Below are positions 1 to 8,824 of a DNA stretch of 64,000 bases, piece after piece. Every line of letters starts with the position of its first letter. Within the stretch, counting starts at the first letter, position 1. The DNA comes from Pedobacter sp. B4-66 (GTDB lineage: Bacteria; Bacteroidota; Bacteroidia; Sphingobacteriales; Sphingobacteriaceae). A program made the position numbers and the translations under genes. Below the pieces are notes generated by a model. It saw only the letters and a program-made list of their open reading frames with translations, was not told the origin of the DNA and made no database searches. The DNA lies in contig NZ_JAFVME010000009.1 in the NCBI RefSeq assembly GCF_018492665.1, positions 124,001 to 188,000 on the forward strand, read 5' to 3'.

Positions 1-93
1 TGGCAATTGGTAAATGATATCGTTGTACCAAAATAGATATCCAATGGCAGAAAACAATAATACTAACCAAAAAAACACGAGAGCTTTTTTCAT
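1..93 (-). CDS. Partial CDS, N-terminal membrane anchor of an unknown protein
   Basis: Thirty-one codons from an ATG (complement of 91-93) run off the left edge. The visible part starts MKK and continues into one strongly hydrophobic helix (about residues 4-23, rich in F, L, V, W) ending in YNDIIYQLP. This looks like a signal anchor with the bulk of the protein outside the inner membrane. In Bacteroidota such an anchor often precedes a thioredoxin-like domain, but no catalytic sequence is visible here, so the function stays open. It is transcribed leftward, away from phoU's 3' side. Confidence 0.6.
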   Translation of the reverse strand, partial: MKKALVFFWLVLLFSAIGYLFWYNDIIYQLP

Positions 94-462
94 ATTGAAA
101 TACAAAATAATAGTAAATAGATTGTGTTTGCAAGACAAACAACGTCATTTATTATATTAAACGGAAAGAAACATAAAACATATTTGATGTTTCCACCCCA
201 AAAGTAAACACAGAAAATCAATTCAATGGTGCGATCAATGTACTTTTAAATTTAGATTTACTATATAAAAATGTGAAAATCGCTTTAAAAAGAGAGACAA
301 TTGGTTCGATCTTTCCGGAAAAATTAAGTTTTTATGGACCACAACATCGAACTTCAAGACTGTACGAAATTAGATGCAACATCATACTGATTCCCAAAAA
401 GTTAAAGGTTAAAAAGTGGTCAAAATCTGAGTTAACAGACTTGACCACTTTGGTAGGCCCAG
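94..462. other. Stretch without a confident gene
   Basis: No convincing gene was found. A GTG-initiated 87-codon frame exists on the plus strand at 273-536, but its composition is odd and it overlaps a better minus-strand frame. The left part holds the upstream region of the partial gene at 1-93; no clear promoter or terminator hairpin was recognised. Confidence 0.4.
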
Positions 463-642
463 CTATGAAAGCCATTCACAAGCTTCATTCTCATCAAAGA
501 AGATACTTGATGAATGCTTTTCGTCTCGCTCTTTAGCTTGCATGGATAAGCCGTGCAAGGACAAACAATCATACGTTTTACTAAAACCAACAAATTGAGC
601 TAAGGCTTCATTTCCTGTATGGATTTGATGTCTTAGCTGCAT
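463..642 (-). CDS. Small hypothetical protein downstream of phoU
   Basis: A 59-codon frame with ATG at 642-640 and TAG at 465-463 begins 3 bp after the phoU stop. The C-terminal end (IFFDENEACEWLS) resembles the last helix of STAS/SpoIIAA-like proteins, which often end in an acidic stretch followed by E-W-L. It is too short for a full STAS domain, so it could be a relic or a spurious frame. Support is only the operon-like spacing and the coding-like tail. The opposite-strand 87-codon frame at 273-536 overlaps it, and at most one of them is real. Confidence 0.3.
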   Translation of the reverse strand: MQLRHQIHTGNEALAQFVGFSKTYDCLSLHGLSMQAKERDEKHSSSIFFDENEACEWLS

Positions 643-645
643 GTC

Positions 646-1299
646 TTATTTGTGTTTAAGTACTTTTGCTTCAAGATAGAAAATGATTTCTTCCGCTATA
701 TTTTTACCTTGATCACCCACCCGCTCCAGTTTGCGTATAACAGAAAGGACATTTAGCGCCTGCCCGGTCTTATCTAGATGGTCTTTGATGTACCTTGTAA
801 TGAATTGATGAGCCTCCGCATTGATCTCATCAAGCAGTTCATCTTTCTTAAAAATACTCCTGGCCAGTTGTGTATCTTCTTTCTCAAAAGCCATCAGTAC
901 ATCTTTTACTATATGGATGGAGGCCTCAAACATCACCTGGAACCTGGTGCATTCCAGTAAAGTTTCATCAAAAGATTCCTTTTCGTTGGTAATTAACTTA
1001 CTGATACCTTCTGCAATATCACCAATACGCTCCAAATTACTATTAATTTTTAGCGTAGCAAGCACCATGCGTAGATCTACAGCTACCGGATTAAAAAGCG
1101 CAAATATGTTTTCACAATCCCTATCTATTTTTAGTTCATAAGAATTCACTCGTTTTTCATTTGAAATTACTTCCCTCGAGAGATCCTTGTCAAATGTTTT
1201 AAGAGAGATAAGCGACTTATCAAGTTGTGAAATCACCAACTCCCACATTTCTATAATATCCGTTTTCAATGACTTCAATTCTGACTGTAAATGTGTCAT
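646..1299 (-). CDS. phoU: Phosphate transport system regulator PhoU
   Basis: PhoU is a cytoplasmic helical-bundle protein that couples the Pst phosphate importer to the PhoR-type sensor kinase and damps phosphate uptake. The 217-residue product has the usual length and two tandem PhoU repeats, roughly residues 15-105 and 118-205. Each carries the metal-site style helix seen in the family: DLRMVLATLKINSNLERIGD in the first and RKLERVGDQGKNIAEE in the second. It is the last gene of pstSCAB-phoU on the minus strand, with 20 bp separating it from the pstB stop. Start chosen as the ATG before THLQSELK, which fits the family. Identification is firm from sequence plus context. Confidence 0.95.
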   Translation of the reverse strand: MTHLQSELKSLKTDIIEMWELVISQLDKSLISLKTFDKDLSREVISNEKRVNSYELKIDRDCENIFALFNPVAVDLRMVLATLKINSNLERIGDIAEGISKLITNEKESFDETLLECTRFQVMFEASIHIVKDVLMAFEKEDTQLARSIFKKDELLDEINAEAHQFITRYIKDHLDKTGQALNVLSVIRKLERVGDQGKNIAEEIIFYLEAKVLKHK

Positions 1300-1319
1300 A
1301 TCTTTTATGTTTTAATTCA

Positions 1320-2117
1320 TTATCCAAACCTACCTGTAATATAATTTTGAGTGGCCTCCTTTGAAGGATTGGTAAATATTTTGTCAGTTTTATCGAACTC
1401 AATTAGTTCTCCTAAATAGAAAAAAGCGGTTTTATCACTAACCCGGGCAGCCTGTTGCATATTATGGGTTACAATTACTATTGTAAACTGATCCTTCAGC
1501 TTATAGATCAACTCTTCGATCTTTGCTGTGGAAATGGGATCAAGAGAGGATGCAGGTTCATCCATTAATAAGACCGATGGTTTAACAGCGATGGCTCGCG
1601 CAATGCAAAGCCTCTGCTGTTGTCCCCCTGATAAGGCTAGCGCAGATTTGTTGAGATTTTCTTTTACCTCCTCCCATAATGCCGCTTGTATCAGTGCTGC
1701 CTCCACAGTTTCCTGCAAAACAGATTTTGAACTTTCCCCATTGATGCGCAGACCAAAAGCAACATTCTCAAAAATAGATTTGGGAAAAGGATTTGGTTTT
1801 TGAAATACCATCCCTATTTTTTTTCGGTACTGATATACATCAATCATATTTTTGTAGATATCAACATCATCTACCATCACACTTCCTGTTATAGTCACAT
1901 TTTCAATCAGGTCGTTCATCCGGTTAAAACAGCGTAAAAAAGTAGACTTCCCACAACCAGAAGGACCTATGAAGGCAGTAACAGTATTTGGCGCTATTTT
2001 AATTGAAATATCTTTCAACGCCTGCTTGCTGCCATAATGTAAGTTAAGCCCTTCAGCCCTTAGCTTATAAACACCATAAGGGCTACCTTCAGTTATATAG
2101 CTATCTTTTTGTACCAT
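1320..2117 (-). CDS. pstB: Phosphate ABC transporter ATP-binding protein PstB
   Basis: PstB is the ATPase that drives high-affinity phosphate import through PstC/PstA. The 265 residues show Walker A GPSGCGKST (51-59), the PstB-typical Q-loop region FQKPNPFPKSI (about 105-115), the ABC signature LSGGQQQR (162-169) and Walker B LLMDEP (183-188), followed by the H-loop in IVTHNMQQA. Its ATG lies 25 bp inside the 3' end of pstA, so the two are probably translationally coupled. A short N-terminal extension of about 20 residues precedes the first beta strand and is common in this phylum. Nothing is missing. Confidence 0.97.
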   Translation of the reverse strand: MVQKDSYITEGSPYGVYKLRAEGLNLHYGSKQALKDISIKIAPNTVTAFIGPSGCGKSTFLRCFNRMNDLIENVTITGSVMVDDVDIYKNMIDVYQYRKKIGMVFQKPNPFPKSIFENVAFGLRINGESSKSVLQETVEAALIQAALWEEVKENLNKSALALSGGQQQRLCIARAIAVKPSVLLMDEPASSLDPISTAKIEELIYKLKDQFTIVIVTHNMQQAARVSDKTAFFYLGELIEFDKTDKIFTNPSKEATQNYITGRFG

Positions 2118-2956
2118 CTGTTTCTTAAATAAATAGCTGTACCGTTTAGTATAAAAGTAAACAACAACAAGACAATGATACCAGCGGCGGCGTTGACCAC
2201 AAAACCTTGTTGAGGACGTGATGTCCAGTTAAATATTTGGATAGGCAGAGAGGTATACTGATCCATCGGCCCCTCCGGTATAAAAGGGACATAAGCTAAA
2301 GCCCCTACCACAATCAAAGGAGCTGTTTCCCCTATTGCCCTGGAGGTTGAGAGTATAATTCCGGTAAGTATACCACCAAAGGAAGCCGGCAAAACCACTC
2401 TGCGTATGGTTTGCCATTTGGTGGCACCAAGTCCGAATGAGGCTTCACGTAAAGAATCAGGAACAGCTTTTATAGCCTCTCTTGTAGACACAATAATGAT
2501 TGGCATAATTAAAAGTGCAAGTGTAAGTGCCCCGGCAATGATGCTGTTACCAAGACCTGCCGTTCTTACAAACAATTGTAATCCAAGAATCCCATAAATA
2601 ACGGAGGGAACCCCGGCAAGATTAGAAATGTTGATTTCTACAAACTTTGCCAGCTTGTTTCGTTTGCCGTATTCCTGCAGATAAATACCAGACAATATGC
2701 CTATTGGTAAAGCTATAATTATTGTAAAAAATAAAAGACCTACCATACCCGCAAGCGCTGTATAAATTCCCGATTCCTCGGGATGCCTGGAGGGCAGGTT
2801 GGTAAAAAAGGACCAATTGATTCGCTGTATCCCTTTAAGGAGTATATCAATCAATAATATCAATAAGGTAAGTAGGACTAGGCCGGTGCATAAAGCGGCA
2901 AATACTTTGAAAAGTCTGTCTTGGAATCGGGGGCTAATTAAGTGTTTCTCATTCAT
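2093..2956 (-). CDS. pstA: Phosphate ABC transporter permease PstA
   Basis: PstA forms, with PstC, the inner-membrane channel for phosphate. The 287-residue protein has six predicted membrane segments and the EAA loop typical of binding-protein-dependent permeases (SLREASFGLGATKWQTIRRV, about residues 165-185), which contacts PstB. The family motif AGVPSVIYGILGL lies near residue 115. It overlaps the end of pstC by 8 bp and the start of pstB by 25 bp, the arrangement expected for a tightly co-translated transporter. PstC and PstA are homologous; this one is assigned PstA by its order next to pstB and the characteristic GIYLQEYGK loop. Confidence 0.95.
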   Translation of the reverse strand: MNEKHLISPRFQDRLFKVFAALCTGLVLLTLLILLIDILLKGIQRINWSFFTNLPSRHPEESGIYTALAGMVGLLFFTIIIALPIGILSGIYLQEYGKRNKLAKFVEINISNLAGVPSVIYGILGLQLFVRTAGLGNSIIAGALTLALLIMPIIIVSTREAIKAVPDSLREASFGLGATKWQTIRRVVLPASFGGILTGIILSTSRAIGETAPLIVVGALAYVPFIPEGPMDQYTSLPIQIFNWTSRPQQGFVVNAAAGIIVLLLFTFILNGTAIYLRNRWYKKIAI

Positions 2957-3836
2957 AATGCTGCTGATATTTTTTCCTCATCCAGAAACTGATATTGTTG
3001 AGTAGGAAAGTAAATACAAAAAGCATAATCCCTGCTGCAAATATGGTGCGGTATTCTAGCGAATCCTGGGGTACATCCCCCATGCTCACTTGTACAATAT
3101 AGGTGGTAATGGTTTCAACAGATTCCAGTGGATTAAAAGTAAGTCTGGGTTGTTGACCAGCAGCTATCGCTACAATCATGGTTTCACCAAGTGCCCTGGA
3201 AATGGCCAGGATCACTGAAACTACAATACCTGAACTGGCTGCCGGCACAATGACCTTGAACGCAGTTTGAAACCTGTTGGCACCAAGTCCATAGGAAGCC
3301 TCCCTTAAAGATTTTGGCACTGCCCGTAACGCATCTTCACTTAAGGAAGTGATGTAAGGAATAATCATAATTCCCATTACCATTCCCGGAGAGAGGGCAT
3401 TAAAGCCTGCCAGACCAGGAATGATTTTTTGAAGTAATGGCGTTACAAATTGTAATGCAAAAAAGCCATAAACAACTGTTGGAACCGCAGCTAGTATTTC
3501 AAGTAGGGGTTTAACCACAGCCGTAAATCTTTTAGAAGCATATTCATTTAAAAACACTGCAATGGTGATACCTACTGGTACTGCTACTAAAATGGCGATT
3601 GCCGTAGTGAGCAGGGTTCCGCAAAGCAGGGGCATAATGCCAAAATGCTGGTCTTGAAATAAAGGTGTCCATTGCGTGTCAGTTATAAAATCAACAAAAG
3701 ATACCTCCTTAAAAAACTTAAAGGCATCAACTGACAAAACCAAAATAATGCCCACTGTAGTCAGTACAGAAACCATACTACATAGGACCATCATCCATTC
3801 TATAACTTTCTCAGATTTGATCTTTATACTGGCCAT
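2949..3836 (-). CDS. pstC: Phosphate ABC transporter permease PstC
   Basis: This is the second membrane subunit of the phosphate importer. At 295 residues it has six membrane helices, a periplasmic loop after helix 1 (VDFITDTQWTPLFQDQHFGI) diagnostic for PstC, the AAVPTVVYGFFALQFV motif and an EAA loop (SLREASYGLGANRFQTAFK). The start is the ATG directly after the pstS stop (2 bp gap), and its stop overlaps the pstA start. Together with pstS, pstA, pstB and phoU it forms a complete Pst system. Confidence 0.95.
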   Translation of the reverse strand: MASIKIKSEKVIEWMMVLCSMVSVLTTVGIILVLSVDAFKFFKEVSFVDFITDTQWTPLFQDQHFGIMPLLCGTLLTTAIAILVAVPVGITIAVFLNEYASKRFTAVVKPLLEILAAVPTVVYGFFALQFVTPLLQKIIPGLAGFNALSPGMVMGIMIIPYITSLSEDALRAVPKSLREASYGLGANRFQTAFKVIVPAASSGIVVSVILAISRALGETMIVAIAAGQQPRLTFNPLESVETITTYIVQVSMGDVPQDSLEYRTIFAAGIMLFVFTFLLNNISFWMRKKYQQHYE

Positions 3837-3838
3837 AA

Positions 3839-4822
3839 TTACTCTTGCAAGGATAAAAGTTGTAGCAGATTTGCGCCCACCGTGGATTTGTTTTCAAAAA
3901 CAGAACCGGTACTTCCTTTCATAAAACGCTGATAAGATAAACGATATACCGCTTTAGGCAAAGGCACATACCCCACCTCTTGCGCCAAGGAAGCCGCATG
4001 TTCCAAATAAAAATATACAAAATCCTGTACATATGCTTTTTTTGCTGATTTTAGGTTTACATAAATGAATTCAGGCCTAGAAAGTGGCTGGTACTTCCCA
4101 TGTTGAACTGTTGAATCGTTCGGAAATACAGCTTCACTTTCTTTATTATATTTAACCGGAACCAATTTGAGTTTAGTTTTATTTTCTGTAAAATAAGCTA
4201 AACCAAAATACCCCAGTCCGCCGACATCTGAAGATACCCCCTGTACTAGAACATTATCATCCTCACTCGCGGTATAATCTCCTCTGGAAGCTTTTGCTTT
4301 TCCGTTAATGGCCTCAGTAAAATAGTCATAGGTTCCCGATGAAGTACCTGCACCATATAAATTTAAAGGCAAATCCGGCCATGAACTCCGAACCTGTTTC
4401 CAAGTCTTGATCTTTCCCTGACTTTGAGGTGACCACATTTTTTTCAGTTCTGCGACAGTAATGTAATCCACGAAAGTATTTTTAGGGCTAACGACAATGG
4501 CCATACCATCATAGCAAACCGGTATTTCAATAAATTCAATCCCGTTTTCCCGGCTTATTTTCAGTTCCTCAGGACTGATCGGACGTGAAGCATTGCTAAT
4601 ATCGGTTTCTCCTCTCAAGAATTTTTTAAAACCTCCACCGGTACCAGATATTCCAACAGTGATTCTGATGTCAGCATTGTGTTTTCTGAATTCTTCAGCT
4701 ACAGCTTCCGTTAATGGATAAACACTGCTCGACCCATCAATATTCATTTTTCCATTGTATTCCTTAAAACAAGAACACAACATTAATGGCAGTAACAGTA
4801 GTAAAAAGTAAGATCTGGACAT
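3839..4822 (-). CDS. pstS: Phosphate-binding lipoprotein PstS
   Basis: This is the phosphate-capturing subunit. The 327-residue product starts with a lipoprotein signal (MSRSYFLLLLLPLMLCSC), with the lipidated Cys about residue 18, so it is probably anchored in the membrane. The mature part has the PBP-like phosphate site: DGSSSVYPLTEAVAE, SGTGGGFKKF, SNASRPI and GAGTSSGTYDYF. In this family these Ser/Thr/Arg/Asp clusters bind phosphate dianion. It lies 28 bp after a universal stress protein gene on the same strand, so usp and pst may be co-transcribed. It is similar in size to other Bacteroidota PstS lipoproteins. Confidence 0.93.
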   Translation of the reverse strand: MSRSYFLLLLLPLMLCSCFKEYNGKMNIDGSSSVYPLTEAVAEEFRKHNADIRITVGISGTGGGFKKFLRGETDISNASRPISPEELKISRENGIEFIEIPVCYDGMAIVVSPKNTFVDYITVAELKKMWSPQSQGKIKTWKQVRSSWPDLPLNLYGAGTSSGTYDYFTEAINGKAKASRGDYTASEDDNVLVQGVSSDVGGLGYFGLAYFTENKTKLKLVPVKYNKESEAVFPNDSTVQHGKYQPLSRPEFIYVNLKSAKKAYVQDFVYFYLEHAASLAQEVGYVPLPKAVYRLSYQRFMKGSTGSVFENKSTVGANLLQLLSLQE

Positions 4823-4850
4823 ACCATAAATTTTGATTTTCCTCGACAGG

Positions 4851-5720
4851 TCATTTGAGTTTTTCTTCTTTGAACAGCAATAAAGGTAAATGAATATGAT
4901 AAGCTAGCTTCCTGGTCAGACTGCTATGAAATAGGTTCTCAAAAAACCCATATGCCTTTGGTACTGCAATGACCATTTGCATTTGATGTTCATCCGCAAA
5001 ATCCATTACCCCCTTGGCAATATCCTCGTTATCTGTGTAATGATACTCAGGCTGCTCATTATCCCATAACTGGTGCAGGGCGGTCATCTCCGCTATAGTA
5101 TCAGGATTAAAGCGTTCTTCATTATGATCAACATTTAAGATGGATAATTTTGCGCCCAGTTTGTTTACCATACGTTTAATAGCAAGTGCAGGTGTGGTCT
5201 GTGAAACTTTCTTCAGATCGCAGGCAAAAACAACCTTCTCTATTACATTGAATGTTGTATGCTCCGGTACAATCAATAAGGGAATAGCGGTAATCCGGGC
5301 AACACGAATCGTGTTGCTACCAATGAAAGTTCGCTCCAGCTGGTTTTTACCAGCTATCCCCATCACCACAAGCCCCGCAGGTTGATCCTGGTTATAACTA
5401 TTGACAATCTCATCCAGAGGGCGTTGATCTATGGAGGTTTCAATAACCATTCTTTTGTTGAAGCGGGATTGTAACTCATCCTGTAAGGTCGTGAGCTGTT
5501 TTAAACATCTTTGATGTTCCTGTTCTGTAAGTCTGATGCTCTGCGTACTCATTTCCATTGTGGTTGGAACATGTTCTGAATAACAGATTAGTAGACGCGA
5601 GGCATTCAACTGTCCCGCTAAAGCTACAGCATAGTTTGTTGCATTCAAAGCTGCATTAGAAAAGTCAGTAAAAATGACTATTGTTCCTGCATTGTTTCCA
5701 GGTTCTGCTGAAATTCCCAT
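4851..5720 (-). CDS. Universal stress protein, two tandem Usp domains
   Basis: The 289-residue cytoplasmic protein contains two Usp folds, about residues 10-150 and 160-285. Domain 1 begins TIVIFTDFSNAALNATNYAV and carries the ATP-binding type motif VVMGIAGKN..ERTFIGSNT (G-2x-G-9x-G-S/T). Domain 2 (EKVVFACDLKK, later MVIAVPKAYG..ENLFHSSLTRK) is less canonical. Tandem Usp proteins often bind ATP and accumulate under starvation. It sits just upstream of pstS (28 bp) on the same strand, which suggests a link to phosphate limitation, but that is inference. Confidence 0.85.
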   Translation of the reverse strand: MGISAEPGNNAGTIVIFTDFSNAALNATNYAVALAGQLNASRLLICYSEHVPTTMEMSTQSIRLTEQEHQRCLKQLTTLQDELQSRFNKRMVIETSIDQRPLDEIVNSYNQDQPAGLVVMGIAGKNQLERTFIGSNTIRVARITAIPLLIVPEHTTFNVIEKVVFACDLKKVSQTTPALAIKRMVNKLGAKLSILNVDHNEERFNPDTIAEMTALHQLWDNEQPEYHYTDNEDIAKGVMDFADEHQMQMVIAVPKAYGFFENLFHSSLTRKLAYHIHLPLLLFKEEKLK

Positions 5721-5785
5721 GATGCTTTTTTATTATACAAAGCTGTATATGAAACAAATAACAGACAGAAAAGTTTGAAATTACA

Positions 5786-7069
5786 CTAATTTAAATCAAC
5801 TTTAGTCATTAATACCTGGTCTATCCGTACACCATCCATATCCACAATCTCGAATTTAAAATTTTCGTATTCAACAATGTCCCCTTCATGAGGCATGGCT
5901 TTTAGGTGATCCATCATAAAGCCGGAGACTGTTGAATAATGCGATATATTGTTTTCGATGATCTCCCTTACAAAAAACTGGTTCAGCTCAAAAATAGAAG
6001 TCCTTCCGTTAAGCAGGTAACTGCCGTCTTCCCTGCGAATGATGTGATTTTTATTTATTTCATCTTCGTCCGGTAAATCGCCAACAATGGCTTCAATTAA
6101 ATCATGAAGTGTAATCACCCCGCGAACACTTCCAAACTCATCCACCACAACACCCAAGTATTGCTTTCTATCTTTAAATATATTCAGGATCTTAAAAGCC
6201 GGAGCGTTCATAATCACATAAATTGGTTTGGTTAAAATCTGGTCAAGACTAAAATCTTCACGGCTATAATTCTCCAACAGATCTTTAATGCTAATCACCC
6301 CCATAGGTTTATCCAGGATACCATCGGCCACTATAAACCTGGAATGGACACTTTCTTTCACCTTATTAAAAATAACTTCCTTACTTGAATTATAATTGAT
6401 CCATTCAACTTCCGAGCTATGTGTCATCAATGATTTTGCAGTCTGATCAGTAAAGGAAAACAGATTCTGAAAAGCCTCGCTTTCTTCATTTCCCAAAACA
6501 CCTTGCTTGCCAGCGGTTTTCAGCATAAACCTGAGTTCATCTTCACTAATTTTTTCAACTTCATTTTCTTTAATCCCCAACAGTTTGAGAATTAAAGAGG
6601 TAGAAATAGAAAGCAGTTTAACAAAAGGAAAAGTAATTAGAGTAAAAATCCTGATCACCGGAACACAGAACAAAGAAATCCGCTCCGAATTGTTCATAGC
6701 GATAGTCTTGGGCACAAGCTCCCCCACTACAATGGTAAAATAGGTAATACCCCCTATCACAATAATCAAGGAAACCGTATGCAACGAATCACCCAGAAAA
6801 GTTAATCCGGAAAGCAAAACGACCATATCATCAGTAAGCGCAGCCCCACCATAAGCACCTGAAATAATACCTATAAGGGTAATTCCAACCTGAACAGAAG
6901 AAAGAAAATTCTCCGGGTTATCCAGCAGTTTAAGCACTGTCTTTGCATTGGCACTACCCTGAGCAGCCAAGTGTTCAATCCTGCTTTTTTTTACTGAGAC
7001 CAGTGCAATTTCAGATAAAGCAAAGAAACCATTCAATAAAGTCAGGACAAATATGATCAGTAATTCCAA
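5786..7069 (-). CDS. CNNM/CorC-type membrane protein with CBS domains (hemolysin family)
   Basis: The 427-residue protein has the standard layout: an N-terminal DUF21/CNNM transmembrane domain (about 1-190, with hydrophobic helices and VVGELVPKTIAM), a CBS pair (about 205-330, SRFIVADGILDKPMG and VVVDEFGSVRGVITLHDL) and a C-terminal CorC_HlyC domain (about 345-425). The name hemolysin is historical; relatives are linked to Mg2+/Co2+ efflux. The gene stands 65 bp upstream of usp on the same strand and may head the usp-pst transcript or be independent. No defect is visible. Confidence 0.88.
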   Translation of the reverse strand: MELLIIFVLTLLNGFFALSEIALVSVKKSRIEHLAAQGSANAKTVLKLLDNPENFLSSVQVGITLIGIISGAYGGAALTDDMVVLLSGLTFLGDSLHTVSLIIVIGGITYFTIVVGELVPKTIAMNNSERISLFCVPVIRIFTLITFPFVKLLSISTSLILKLLGIKENEVEKISEDELRFMLKTAGKQGVLGNEESEAFQNLFSFTDQTAKSLMTHSSEVEWINYNSSKEVIFNKVKESVHSRFIVADGILDKPMGVISIKDLLENYSREDFSLDQILTKPIYVIMNAPAFKILNIFKDRKQYLGVVVDEFGSVRGVITLHDLIEAIVGDLPDEDEINKNHIIRREDGSYLLNGRTSIFELNQFFVREIIENNISHYSTVSGFMMDHLKAMPHEGDIVEYENFKFEIVDMDGVRIDQVLMTKVDLN

Positions 7070-7140
7070 AATACAGACATTTAGTGCTTCTCAAATATAA
7101 ATAAAATAAGATTATGCTTTTATTGCCATGGAATTAAGAT

Positions 7141-7346
7141 TTAAAACAGTATCCCCAAGTGGTTGAGTGGATTATTCTGACTCAGTGCTACAATCAATGG
7201 TTCAGGTTCACTAATATTCCATCGGGTGGGCAATATAAACTTCGAATAGACCATAGCCGAATATGGATTAGGTTTATCATTATAAGCAGAGACAGTAATC
7301 AAAGTAACCGCATCACGGGAGCCAGTAGTTAACTCGTGTTGCTCAA
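7141..7346 (-). pseudogene. C-terminal gene fragment, unknown family
   Basis: Reading the minus strand gives about 67 coding-like codons ending at a TAA (7143-7141): QHELTTGSRDAVTL..., then NISEPEPLIVALSQ and NHLGILF. The frame is blocked by an in-frame TAA a few codons upstream (about 7356) and there is no ATG, so this is the tail of a longer protein that has lost its front. The family was not recognised; the Thr/Val/Ser-rich beta-like character would suit a secreted protein. The rest of 7070-7558 holds nothing firm. Confidence 0.5.
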
Positions 7347-7558
7347 CTAATTAGACCAAATGACAACGAATGAATAAGATAATGAAAGCAACAGGATAAC
7401 AAACGTCCCAACAGATTTCCCTAGTCAAAAACAATATTATTTAAAGGTTTGTTATTAGGCAAACAGATTGACATGGAATCATTTGAGAGACAGATTTTAG
7501 AACTGACAATTGAACACAATATATAAATTACATTTAATCAATATTAAATCTGAAGGTT

Positions 7559-7912
7559 ATGAACCATTTAAAAAACATTTCACTGATAGTTTTGTCCTTT
7601 CTTTGTTTTTCATTCACAGTTTTCCATCACGGCTGGGCTGATTATGACCAAAAAAAAGTACTGGATTTTAAAACCATAATTGAAGAGTCTGTTTATGAAA
7701 ACCCACATGCTATGGCAAAAGTAAAATACAAAAAGCAAATATGGACTGTTTATCTTGCACCTACAAGTCGAATGACAGCGCGCGGGTTAACTTCAGATAT
7801 GATTAAGAAGGGCACAGAAGTAAGATTAGTTGCCTATCCGCACAAAGCAAAAAAAACGGAGATGCGTGCTGAACGAATATTTGTGGATAGTGTAAAGTAC
7901 GAATTGCGTTAA
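7559..7912 (+). CDS. DUF6152-like secreted protein
   Basis: The 117-residue protein has an N-terminal signal sequence (about residues 1-20, ISLIVLSFLCFSFTVF) followed by an HHGW motif, then a small beta-rich domain with ENPHAMAKVKYKKQIWTVYLAP. The H-H-G-W start of the mature chain, the N-P-H-A motif and overall length match DUF6152, a periplasmic family of unknown activity. It is followed after only 3 bp by a DUF6644-like membrane protein, a pairing known from other genomes. Histidines suggest metal binding, which is inference. Confidence 0.7.
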   Translation: MNHLKNISLIVLSFLCFSFTVFHHGWADYDQKKVLDFKTIIEESVYENPHAMAKVKYKKQIWTVYLAPTSRMTARGLTSDMIKKGTEVRLVAYPHKAKKTEMRAERIFVDSVKYELR

Positions 7913-7915
7913 AAC

Positions 7916-8404
7916 GTGCTGTTATTTATAGCTGATATTCTCCACTGGTTAGAAAATACCAGCTGGGCAATTGGCATCCGCCAATCCTTATGGTTATACC
8001 CTGTTTTGGAAATTGTGCACCTCACTGGGATTGTGATTCTGGTAGGTGCAGCATTTATGTTCGACCTGCGCCTATTGGGATTTTCCAATAATCTTTCAGT
8101 ATACGGTTTAGCACGTCATTTACTTCCCTGGTCACAGAGAGGTTTATTACTCATTATTCCATCAGGGATATTATTGTTTATCACTAATTCACAAACATTG
8201 GGAACAGATCCAACCTTTTGGCTAAAAATGATTCTATTGATACTTGCAGCAATTAATGTACTGGTTTTTCACAAATGGATATTCAAACATCAAATCAATT
8301 CGAAAGCTCAGGGTAAAATCATTTTGTCTTCAAAAATATCTGCCTTAATTTCCATTATGGTTTGGGTAGCAATTATTGCCTGCGGCCGTTTACTTGCCTA
8401 TTAA
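7916..8404 (+). CDS. DUF6644-like integral membrane protein
   Basis: The 162-residue product has four predicted membrane helices (about 25-50, 75-92, 102-122 and 138-158). The first carries LWLYPVLEIVHLTGIVILVG with a buried His, and another conserved histidine-containing loop follows (ARHLLPWSQRG). This is the pattern of DUF6644 membrane proteins, which look like small b-type cytochrome-like bundles. The start is GTG at 7916, 3 bp after the stop of the preceding gene, so the two are translationally linked. No experimental function is known to me. Confidence 0.65.
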   Translation: MLLFIADILHWLENTSWAIGIRQSLWLYPVLEIVHLTGIVILVGAAFMFDLRLLGFSNNLSVYGLARHLLPWSQRGLLLIIPSGILLFITNSQTLGTDPTFWLKMILLILAAINVLVFHKWIFKHQINSKAQGKIILSSKISALISIMVWVAIIACGRLLAY

Positions 8405-8412
8405 TTTTTAGT

Positions 8413-8670
8413 TCAAGGCGTTACGGTCTCGATATCTGTACCATCCTCATCGCTTTTATCCTGACTTACTTATGGATTTTGAGAAGCCGTGCCATTGTCT
8501 TCCCCATTAGTTTCCTCACCAGTTAAAAAAAAATTGTAAAACCTGCTTTTACGGGGCTTCCTAAAAGCATAGTTACTGACGGTAATCAGTATCAGAAAAA
8601 CAAAAATCGTCTCCAAATTTCTTTGTAAGACTGTTTTATAATGGGCCCAACTGGGCGTTTCTCGAACCAT
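8413..8670 (-). pseudogene. Membrane-protein C-terminal relic fused to a repeat
   Basis: A minus-strand frame begins with ATG inside the 69-bp repeat at 8643-8711, runs through one hydrophobic helix (IFVFLILITVSNYAF), a basic stretch and an acidic tail, hits an in-frame TAA at 8470, then stays coding-like for 18 more codons (DEDGTDIETVTP) to a TGA at 8413. The in-frame stop and the start within a repeat indicate a truncated gene tail rather than a working 66-residue protein. No family was recognised. Confidence 0.4.
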
Positions 8671-8711
8671 TTCCTATCTGACTTGCGCTTAATCGATGAT
8701 TTGGCAAAAAA
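8643..8711. repeat. 69-bp direct repeat, copy 1 (tRNA 3'-end-like)
   Basis: This segment matches 13330-13398 with only about three mismatches and in the same orientation. On the minus strand it contains TGGTTCGAG and CCCAGTTGGG, which mimic the T-arm and acceptor 3' end of the tRNA at 14017-14090, but with extra bases that prevent a real T-loop. It looks like an attachment-site remnant. No integrase gene is present between the copies. Confidence 0.75.
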
Positions 8712-8824
8712 GCTACTATCGTTTAGGCTACGTGGTGCCCCGACTTACCCAAATAAATTTCACATGATTTATGAGTTAGAATCTTATTTTAGAAAATTGA
8801 TATAGTAACTCTATTTGTCTCAGA

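Noticed and set aside
273..536. GTG-initiated 87-codon plus-strand frame
   Set aside because: Odd amino acid composition, no recognised family, no promoter, and overlap with a more protein-like minus-strand frame; likely chance.
7473..7526. 17-codon frame MESFERQILEL... upstream of the DUF6152 gene
   Set aside because: Too short, no hairpin or codon bias to support a leader role.
8470..8670. 66-residue membrane protein starting in the repeat
   Set aside because: Start lies in the 69-bp repeat and the frame continues past an in-frame stop with coding-like text, so it was called a relic and not a gene.
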